14,265 nucleotides of DNA from Ilyonectria destructans. Lineage: Eukaryota > Ascomycota > Sordariomycetes > Hypocreales > Nectriaceae. The notes beneath the pieces are model-generated. The model had not been told where the DNA came from. It was given only the letters and a program-made list of their open reading frames with translations, and searched no databases. The translations under genes and the position numbers were made by a program. Of the stretch, positions 7,451 through 14,265 are shown one piece after another. The stretch is taken from assembly GCA_020740775.1 (NCBI GenBank), contig JAHEWK010000073.1, positions 1 through 14,265 of the forward strand, given 5' to 3'. Position 1 is the stretch's first letter; each line of letters begins with the position of its first letter.

Positions 7451-10400
7451 AGGAGCATTGGGAAATGTCGAGATATAATTACAATAGCTAAGGCTGTGTT
7501 CTCTATCTCTTCGTATCCCCTGCGAAGGTCATCTATCCTAGACTCAGGAGCGACGATTGATGTGTTCAATAAGATTGAACGCTTTTATAGATACCGACCA
7601 GCTAAGGCAGATGACTTCCTTATTGCAGGGGAAAATCGAGTCCAAATACAGGGCTACGGTCAGGTTGATATTGAGACCAAAGGACTTAACGGTCCTAGGA
7701 CTATCGGTCTAGATGATGTTGCCTATTGCCCTGACTTCCCTTGCAACCTAGTATCCCTACGGAAGCTATTACTGAAGGGCTATTGGTGGGACACACGCCC
7801 AGCCTTCAACTGTCTCCGAACAGCCAACGGAAATAGCCTTTGCTATCTATCTGATCAATATGACCAATTTGTCATTGAAGCAAAGCATCTGATCAGATGA
7901 TTGATGCAGAGACTGCCTTTCTATCTCGACACAAGCACAACTCATCGACCTGGCCGAGGGCTGAAAAACAAGATGCCCGGAGATGGCACCTACGCCTGGG
8001 TCATCCAGGTCCTGATACCTTAGAACGGCTAGTCAGGAAGGTAACAGGGGCCCGGATCAAAGGGATCCCGACAGCTAAATGCGATGACTGCGGCGTATCA
8101 AAGATGAACGTCAGATCAGCCGGAGACCTAGGGACCTAGAAAACGGACCTGGCCTGAGACTGGCAATTGACTTCCACGACTTCGATACGGATCCCGGAGG
8201 GAGAGATCCAAATGGGTATGTCAGTCTGTTATTAATAACAGACCGCTATTCAGGTTATATCTGGGATTATTACCTAAAAAGCCGACAACATAAGGATCTT
8301 ATCCCTATCTTCAAAGACTTCCTAGGCTACCTATTGCGGCACTACCAAATCAAGCCAAAGGTTATCGAATGCGACAGGGAAATCCTAGGAAAGTCAGAAG
8401 ACCGGCCTCGTCTAGTCTATCGATTCTTCACAGGGATGTACATCATTGTGGAGTCAACAGCTGCAGACACAGCTGCCAGAATGGGGGCGCCGAAGCTTCC
8501 GGGAAAATCATCAAAAATAAGGCTAGGGCTATGAGGGCTGGAGCCCGGCTTCCGTCACATCTGTGGCTTGAGATCTATCGGGCTGCTGTCTATCTGAACA
8601 ACCGGACCCCCAAATGCATCAACAACTGGGAAACCCCTTACAGCCGATTCCACACAGCTATTGCCCAGCGCGATGGTCACGGCGAAGAACACAAGGTCCC
8701 CTATCTAGGCCACCTACGGGTCTATGGATCCAAGGCATTTGCGATGACCCAAGATGCCCTGAAGGGGCGGAAGAAGAAGCAAAGATTGAACCCTCGGGCC
8801 TGGATCGGCTACCTTGTGGGATACCAGTCATCCATATCTATAGGATCTGGAACCCAGCTACTGGAAAAGATAATATCAATCCGGGACGTCATCTTCAATG
8901 AAGACGATCAATTTGACGGAGACATCAATAAGCTAAGAGATGACCTTCTCCGAGTCGGAAGGGATGAGCTAAATCAGCTACTGAATCAAGTAGAAGAGGC
9001 TTATCAAGAACAGTCAATCGACAAATCTATCCCAGAAGACAACAACCAAGCTGCAGCTAGCAGTTATTCAGAAGGCTTCCACTACGAGGACGAGGATAAG
9101 GATAACTACAATCCGAACCCGTATAAAGGAAGACCGAGATACAAGGATGACTTCAACGGCGGAACAGTCTGATCAGCTGTCCGGAACCATTGAGCGTCCT
9201 AGGACTCCTAGGGTCAACGAGTTCAATCTAGGAAAGCAAGGGGAACAAAACGTCTCAGACGAATCCCCTAGCGCCGAAGAGAGACCGTATCCGACCCCTG
9301 ATCTCTCCCACCAGCAGGACTTTTAGCAATGACGATCCAAGCTGAGCCCGAATTAACAAGGCAAGCTAGATCAAGGTCAGCCTTTAAGACCCGAAGTGTG
9401 GAAGGCAGCATTCAGTGCCGGAAGACTAGCTAGCCCGATTGGAACCCTCAATGGAGTAGTCATCGATAAAGCTAAGCTGCAACGGCTACTAAAGAAGCCT
9501 AGGAACGTACACCGAAGTCAGCTACCAAAGCTGCCACGGCACCATCGAGATCTTCTAGATCATCTGATGAGACCTCAATTTGAGCAAGCTGAAAAGGACC
9601 ACTTGCAAAGTCATAAGGTTATGAAGTCCTGGATAGAGGTTGATCTAGATGACCCTCGAACCCTTGACAAACAGACCCTAGATTGCATGTGGGTTTACGT
9701 CTATAAGTTCGATAAGCATGGTCGATTTATCAAGTGCAAAAGCCCGGCTAGTTGTTCGAGGAGACCAACAGCCGAAAGGGCTAGATGAAGAGACCTATGC
9801 CTCGACATTAGCCGGAAGGTCATTCCGATCCCTGATAGCAATAGCTGCCCGATTTGACCTCGAGCTATTGCAATACGACGCAGTCAACGCCTTTGTCAAC
9901 GCTAGGCTAGACCGTCAGGTCCTAATGCGGATGCCCCTGGATACAGAAAGGAAGGAAAGATCCTACTGATCCAGAAAGCCCTATACGGTCTACGAGAATC
10001 ACCCCTCCTTTGGCAGAAAGAGCTTACAGCAACTCTTCAAGAGCTAGGCTTTGAGCCAGTTCAACACGAGCCCTGCTGTATGACAAAAAACGGGATCATC
10101 GTCTTCTTCTATGTTGATGACATTGTCTTCGCATTTAAGAAAGATAGGACCCAGGAAGTCAAGAAGACCGTTGCCGAGCTAAAGGAACACTATAACCTAA
10201 CTGGAGGGCAAGAGCTACAGTGGTTCCTAGGGATTGAAATCATCCGAGACCGCAAGCTAGGACTTATCTGGTTATCCCAATCCGATTACCTTGACAAGAT
10301 AGCTAACCTAGCTGAAGACCTAGATCAACGTCACAACAGCCCGATGAAAAGAGAAAGACTAAGACAGTCAACAACTCGAGCCTCAATTGCATCAATTCGA

Positions 10401-11125
10401 AGATATCAACGGAAGGTCGGATCGCTCCTTTATGCAGCTGTGATGACCCGACCAGATATAGCATTTGCTGTATCTCTGATAGCTAGGTTTAACATGAACC
10501 CAAGTTCCGAGCATCATCAAGCTGCAGACCGGATCCTCCTGTATCTTAGGAAGACCAAGGCTCTAGCTCTCAATTTGGTCAAGACGATCAATTCCTTGTG
10601 GCCAGCGATGCATCTTTTGCAGACAACCCAGACCGGAAAAGCTCCCAAGCCTATATCATGAGGCTATTTGGAGGGACTATTGGATGGAGGGCCAACAAGC
10701 AAGCAACAGTTACGACGTCAACAACCGAGGCCGAGCTACTAGCCCTATCACAAGCAGCCAAGGAAGCTATGTTCATTTCCCGGCTAGTCAAAGAGCTAGG
10801 GATCAAGCTGGAAGAGGAACGCATTCACATTCAATGTGACAACCAGCAGACTATCAAGCTAGTCACCAAGGATGTCAATAAGCTGCACAAACGAAGCTAC
10901 GGCATGTTGATATTCACAATCATTGGTTGAGGCAGGAAGCCCAGAGGGATAGGATCCGGATCGATTACACCCCAACAGAGGATATGATTGCAGGACGGGC
11001 TTACAAAGGCCCTTAGCAACGCGAGCCTTCAGAAGTGTGTGGATCAGCTAGGCCTGGTAGATATCTCAGGGTATCTAGACCAAAGGAAGCTCAAGGAACT
11101 GAAGGAAGAAGACCTAGGGACTTGA
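7445..11125 (+). pseudogene. pol: Copia Pol: protease, integrase, reverse transcriptase, RNase H; many frame breaks
   Basis: Protease: ILDSGAT (Asp at 7541). GAG-pre-integrase: RRWHLRLGHPG near 7980-8010 with CDDC near 8080. Integrase: LAIDFHDF (Asp at 8169), IECDREI (Asp at 8373) and GAEASGK (Glu at 8492). Reverse transcriptase: LLQYDAVNAFVNARL (Asp at 9877), KALYGLRESPLLW, and FFYVDDIVF (YVDD from 10110). RNase H: SDASFADN (Asp at 10607), STTEAELLAL and QCDNQQ. The end is TGA at 11123-11125. Together these copy element RNA and insert the DNA. The frame changes near 7880-7897, 8125-8139, 8483, 9000-9170, 9325, 9365-9400, 9740, 9945, 10600, 10890 and 10993, each fitting one inserted or lost base. 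I saw no nonsense substitution in the conserved parts. All catalytic residues named above are still encoded. As read, no complete Pol can be made. Confidence 0.88.
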
Positions 11126-11154
11126 AGGCAGCTGTATCCTGGCCGGCTTCAGCT

Positions 11155-11163
11155 GGGGGGGTA
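11155..11163 (+). promoter_or_regulatory. Polypurine tract of the copia element
   Basis: GGGGGGGTA lies directly before the 3' LTR. A seven-G run in this place is the expected plus-strand primer site of an LTR element. Confidence 0.6.
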
Positions 11164-11433
11164 TGTTGGATTGAGACCTCGTGTGGCGGCATAACATGCC
11201 TGATCCGGACTGCCGGATCCGGACAGCCTGATCCGGAACGCCGGATGTGGTAATAAGCCGGATCCGGCATCATAACAACGCCGGATCCGTCTCCCTTTGG
11301 CACCCTGATCTAGATCCCTTTGAGTATAAAGGAGGGCCCCTGTGACCCTCAATCAATGCAGGACAATCACATCAATTTACATCATTTGATCAATCATCTC
11401 TGCTATTGCATACAGCAAATTGCGTATCCAACA
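11164..11433 (+). repeat. 3' LTR of the copia element
   Basis: It starts TGTTGGATTGAGACC and ends GTATCCAACA; 270 bp with no difference seen from 5841-6110. It repeats the CGGATCCG cluster and the TATAAA box, and it supplies the transcript end. The TSD ACTCC follows at 11434-11438. Confidence 0.96.
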
Positions 11434-11511
11434 ACTCCACCAAATGCAAGTAACACAGGATTACCACTTTAACCGAAGTACATTGCTATCACCCAATTTA
11501 ACGGGGCAAGA

Positions 11512-11613
11512 GGTACCTTTTTTGGTCGAGTCAACGACTTTTGGCTTGGTCAACGACCCCCCCGTGAGGGACGAACGGGGGGTGGAGCTGTGCTGGGACC
11601 GAGACCCCCCTAG
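11512..11613. repeat. Right terminal inverted repeat of the Fot1/pogo-like element
   Basis: The inverse of 3265-3368, ending CCCCCCTAG before the duplicated TA (11614-11615). It holds GTCAACGAC at 11530-11538 and 11549-11557, the same 19-bp spacing as the left end. The differences from the left copy are mostly at homopolymer runs. Confidence 0.88.
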
Positions 11614-11615
11614 TA

Positions 11616-12244
11616 GGTTTTATTAGCTGGGGATTTGGGAGTTAGGGTTAGCAAAAATCGCCGGTGGTTGGGGAACACTTTTTTTTCAAACACCAAATAT
11701 TATATACCTAAATAAGGAAAGTTCAATTCCAAGATAAGCGAACCTGGTCCCAGTGTCGTATGTATTTTGTAGAATTAATTATGGTATTTCAAAGAAACGT
11801 GGCCGGAATGCTTGTCTGACGGTTAATTCAAAATGGGTATAGCGGCTGGCCCCATGCCCCGGAACTGAAAGCGTGCCCCGGAACTGAAAGCGAAGCGAGA
11901 AGTGAAGGGGACTACTACCCCGGGAACCGACAGGGGGTTGTCCGACTACAAATCTGACGCCAAGCCTTCCCGATTCGTGCTCTTGGCTTTTACTGTAACG
12001 TGATCTCAGGTGAATTCGAGCACGTGTTAGACTCGGATAAAATTTGTTCCTGCCACCCTTGCTTTGTTTTCGCCACTCCCCTCCCGTAACCCCGAGGTTT
12101 CTTGTGATGTAATCGCTTCTGACTTCCATCTATGTCGCTGGATTCGGTCACCTGGTCAATGTCCACATACACCCATGCTCGCACCCTCAAATATACTTCC
12201 TGCCACCATTGCTCACTCACTGCTGACTTCTACGTCTTGGGGAA
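11616..12244. other. Unassigned region with a 19-bp tandem duplication
   Basis: TGCCCCGGAACTGAAAGCG is present twice in tandem (11855-11873, 11874-11892). GTTAGGGTTAG at 11641-11651 is a short telomere-like string. Around 11690-11730 the DNA is AT-rich. Phrases like CCTGCCACC recur near 12051, 12202 and 12254. The overlapping open frames on both strands have no recognisable motif and I do not call them genes. Confidence 0.4.
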
Positions 12245-12481
12245 ATGTTCACTCCTGCCACTGTTTGCACCAGTTGTCTCCGGGACTGGACTGATTCTCG
12301 GTATCGTACATGCGATAGATGTCGGTCTCGAACACGACCCTACCACTGGATTCGACGGCAACCTGACGTTCCTGAGAACACCATCCCTTCAATTCTTCCA
12401 CCCAACTTCGATCCGTTTCACAATTCTAAAATACTACGTCACCCCATGCACATTGGAGCGGCGATGGGGTGCATGGGGTAG
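12245..12481 (+). CDS. Hypothetical small protein with a zinc-finger-like Cys pattern
   Basis: A 78-aa frame from an ATG at 12245. Near its start it has CTSC then TCDRCRSRTR, a CX2CX11CX2C arrangement that could bind zinc and ends in basic residues. Similar short Cys-Cys modules occur near the N-termini of several fungal transposon proteins, but I cannot place this one in a family. It ends inside the 11-bp inverted repeat at 12441-12479. It may be a fragment or chance; there is no intron or promoter evidence. It lies opposite in strand to the helicase. Confidence 0.25.
   Translation: MFTPATVCTSCLRDWTDSRYRTCDRCRSRTRPYHWIRRQPDVPENTIPSILPPNFDPFHNSKILRHPMHIGAAMGCMG
12441..12479. repeat. Perfect 11-bp inverted repeat (hairpin)
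   Basis: ACCCCATGCAC at 12441-12451 and GTGCATGGGGT at 12469-12479, with a 17-nt loop. A second small hairpin, CAGCC-gaa-GGCTG, follows at 12485-12497. Both lie just past the helicase stop on its 3' side. This is where a Helitron would carry its terminal hairpin, but a CTRR end was not found in the right place. Confidence 0.6.
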
Positions 12482-12534
12482 CCTCAGCCGAAGGCTGTGT
12501 GTCCGCGGGCCGGGAAGCTATTCCTACTGCTGCA

Positions 12535-13706
12535 TTATCTACGTACTGATCCATTGGCATGGCTATTCTTGGTATTATGTGACATGTACGGATTCCGTGT
12601 GAGCACCTGTCGTTTCCTAAGCTCCTGATCCCTCATCTTCATCTTCATGCCATCCGGGGGAGACCCGTAGGCCAGGTGATTACGATCAAATGGTGCATCC
12701 AACATCAGACCCTCGAGCGTTTTCACGCGAGAGACAGCCACGTAGCTTAAACCAGTCTGAAAGTCCCGGCAGGACAGATCTGTAACTATCATGTCTTCGG
12801 TGATGCTTTGTGACTTGTGCACGGTAATTGCGTAGCATACGATCAGGGGAAACTGGGTGCGAGCGCAGAGAGTGGCTCCGATGAGGAAGTCCCTCTCCAC
12901 TGGGAGAATCGGCACAATCTTCCTGCCATCAGCGGTGGTCAGCAATACCGGTCCGCTGTATTTGTCAAACTCCATCATGAACACAGGGAGGGTCTTGGAT
13001 GGGGTCGGCCCCAGGTGCCCAGCCGATATCGTAAACTGTGCCGCGAGGCCAACTGGCTGCCAAAGGTTGGACGTCAGCATCAGACGGGAGCCAATGCATA
13101 TGGGGATCTGCTTCGCAAGGTTACCCGCCTTGTCATCAGGCGCAGCAGCCGCGCCGGGGCCGACGTTCTTAGCCATGACCTGGATGACTGGCCGGCTGAG
13201 GCGGTCGAGGTGATAGTGGTTATATTCGTTCACCCTATCTTTAGTGGCGTATACGTAAGGCGTTGACAAACCTTGCGACCTCTTGATCGTCTAGTTTTGC
13301 CTGTACGGCTGGAAAGGAGCTTCCAGGATTCCACAGATAGTTGAAGCAGCCGCAATTCCCCGAGAGCTAGGCGGAGTGCCTCCTGATCGTCGCCACGCTG
13401 CCGCTGGACAACTTTCAAGAAGACCGATTTATCGAATCGCCTATATGCGTTTCTGCCCTTGATCTCTACTCCCTGAACCTCTTTATCGTAATAAAGCGGC
13501 TTCTGCAGCACAGGGGGAAGCTGAAAGAAGTCACCAACCAACAGGATGTTCAGGCCGCCAAAGAACTCTTCGTTCTTATTTGGGAACGCCTCTCGGAGAC
13601 GGTCATCGATCCAAGATAGCTGACGCAGTCCCAGCATGCTCTTCTCGTCAATGATCAGATACTTGATGTCTTTAAGCTTCTTCTCGCGGTCGATCCTGGC
13701 TGGCAT
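12535..13706 (-). pseudogene. PIF1-like DNA helicase, N-terminally truncated, one frame break
   Basis: The first piece (13706 down to 13230) has Walker B YLIIDEKSM (residues 16-24), the motif III signature LLVGDFFQLPPV and VVQRQRGDD. The second piece (13269 down to 12535) has YATKDRVNEYN, IGSRLMLTSNLW, AITVHKSQ (residues 147-154) and YVAVSRV (176-182), the C-terminal RecA-like half. This fits superfamily 1B 5'-3' helicases of the PIF1/Helitron type. The frames join near 13262 with a single-base shift. Walker A (GxxGxGKS) is absent here and is not seen to the right, to the window end. An AG at 13707-13708 (minus) with GCTAAC 16 bp before the exon could be an intron acceptor leading to an exon outside the window. 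It may be a Helitron remnant or a free PIF1 paralogue; no HUH Rep domain is seen. Confidence 0.78.
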
Positions 13707-13709
13707 CTA

Positions 13710-14265
13710 CATTCTGTCGTTAGCCCGAAGTACTGCGATCATTAAGTAAGAATATCTGCCCCAGGCCCCTCTGAACCTTTAAACGCGCCGAGTTGAGATA
13801 TTGGGAGTCAGTGACACAGTCTCCCCTGCACGGCGTTGTGAACGATGGCCGCGCTGGATAGCAGCCCGCTTGGCCCTTGCGCCGGCCAAGGAGGAATCGT
13901 CCTGTGAGTCTCTCCCGCACTTGAGGAATCTAGGAGCCAAGTCAGGGTGCTATATGAGACGTGCTGCTTCGGATAGTAGACGGATCAGAATGTGAGGCGG
14001 TTAGTAGTGTCGTTGGCTGCACAGGGGGTGAGGGAGCTATTGTACGGAAGAGCCGCGAGCTTTGTTGGGTTGGTGGAATTGGCGTCCCAACACTACACGC
14101 GGCTGGCTAATCGACGCCCCGGATAACGTCTTCGCTGTATGACATTGCCGTAGCCTCTCTGGCGACGTAGGCTGGGTTCCGAATCTGTCGTTAAGGGGCG
14201 ATAGGCCAGCATCTTCTTCAGTTCTCTTCGGAGCGGGACTCTCAGTTGAAGAAGGACCGACGGCG
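13710..14265. other. Unassigned right end
   Basis: On the minus strand this is where the missing helicase N-terminus would lie, but no Walker A or other helicase motif appears in any frame. Short open frames on both strands have no recognisable content. It may be an intron, another inserted repeat or flanking DNA beyond a truncation point. Confidence 0.4.

Larger units (their letters stand above)
5841..11433 (+). mobile_element. Full-length Ty1/copia LTR retrotransposon, TSD ACTCC
   Basis: Two 270-bp LTRs flank gag and pol, with ACTCC at 5836-5840 and 11434-11438 as a 5-bp target duplication. Protease and integrase precede reverse transcriptase and RNase H, which defines the copia order. A primer-binding site abuts the 5' LTR and a G-rich polypurine tract lies before the 3' LTR. 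The total length is 5593 bp. It sits in the 3' non-coding part of the Fot1/pogo-like element. The identical LTRs argue for a very recent insertion. Confidence 0.95.
3265..11613 (+). mobile_element. Fot1/pogo-like Tc1/mariner DNA transposon (interrupted by a copia element)
   Basis: The ends are ~100-bp inverted repeats starting CTAGGGGGGTC, flanked by TA at 3263-3264 and 11614-11615, the TA target duplication of the Tc1/mariner superfamily. Inside lies a DD35D transposase pseudogene on the plus strand. Removing the nested retrotransposon and one 5-bp duplication leaves about 2.75 kb, a normal size for this family. The empty site would read GGGTTTAGGTTTT. The copia insertion lies between the transposase stop and the right inverted repeat, so it does not itself cut the transposase. 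Confidence 0.88.

Noticed and set aside
7880..10995. Programmed frameshifting as the explanation for pol frame changes
   Set aside because: About eleven shifts in both directions, most inside domains and without slippery sites; single-base indels fit better.
6206..11125. RIP (repeat-induced point mutation) of the copia element
   Set aside because: No excess of TA dinucleotides or TAA/TAG stops in gag or the conserved parts of pol, and the LTRs are identical.
11641..11651. Telomere-like GTTAGGGTTAG
   Set aside because: Less than two units of TTAGGG, within chance expectation; no array and no subtelomeric repeat next to it.
11779..12129. 116-aa minus-strand open frame
   Set aside because: No recognisable motif, overlaps other open frames, and includes the 19-bp tandem duplication; likely chance.
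12132..12602. 156-aa plus-strand open frame
   Set aside because: No domain recognised; overlaps the zinc-finger-like frame and the 3' end of the helicase.
12441..13706. Complete Helitron
   Set aside because: No HUH Rep domain, no 5' TC end and no CTRR terminus seen; only helicase motifs and nearby hairpins.

Overview
The window looks like a repeat-rich, gene-poor compartment of a filamentous ascomycete (Pezizomycotina-type) genome. Support comes from a DUF3435-type tyrosine recombinase interrupted by a 46-bp intron with a fungal GTRNGT donor and RCTRAC branch site, a Fot1/pogo-like DD35D transposase, a fungal Ty1/copia retrotransposon and a PIF1-like helicase. No ordinary host metabolic gene, rRNA, tRNA or CRISPR is recognised.

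Layout from left to right. (1) 1-820: 3' part of a DUF3435 tyrosine recombinase gene (the superfamily that includes Starship captains), entering from the left edge. (2) 836-1920: low-complexity DNA: a purine-then-pyrimidine mirror-like block, a short GC-rich island with repeats and CCAAT boxes, then a T-tract with a 124-nt pure T run that grades into CTTTT repeats and C/T/A-rich DNA almost without G. (3) 1942-3029: three solo LTRs, each with a perfect 5-bp target-site duplication (TSD) (GGACC, TTACT, ATTTT). (4) 3265-11613: a Tc1/mariner-superfamily (Fot1/pogo-like) DNA transposon with ~100-bp terminal inverted repeats and TA duplications, carrying a frame-broken transposase. (5) 5841-11433: nested inside it, a full-length Ty1/copia element with two 270-bp LTRs that are identical by eye, TSD ACTCC, gag, and pol in the order protease-integrase-reverse transcriptase-RNase H. 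(6) 11616-12534: mostly unassigned DNA with a short tandem duplication, a doubtful zinc-finger-like ORF and hairpins. (7) 12535-13706, minus strand: a PIF1-like helicase missing its Walker A part. (8) 13707-14265: nothing recognised.

The order of events can be read directly. The DNA transposon inserted at a TA, and the copia element later inserted in its 3' non-coding part. The copia LTRs are identical, so that insertion looks very recent, yet pol has about eleven reading-frame changes, all consistent with single-base indels. The host transposon and the helicase show the same kind of break. Shared technical indels in the sequence are a serious alternative to biological decay.

The most interesting mechanistic points in the retrotransposon are two. 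Gag and pol are in the same frame, separated by one stop in the context UGA CUA, an established stop-readthrough context. The sequence directly abutting the 5' LTR is complementary to a tRNA-Lys(CUU) anticodon arm ending at nucleotide 39, which suggests a copia-style half-tRNA primer.
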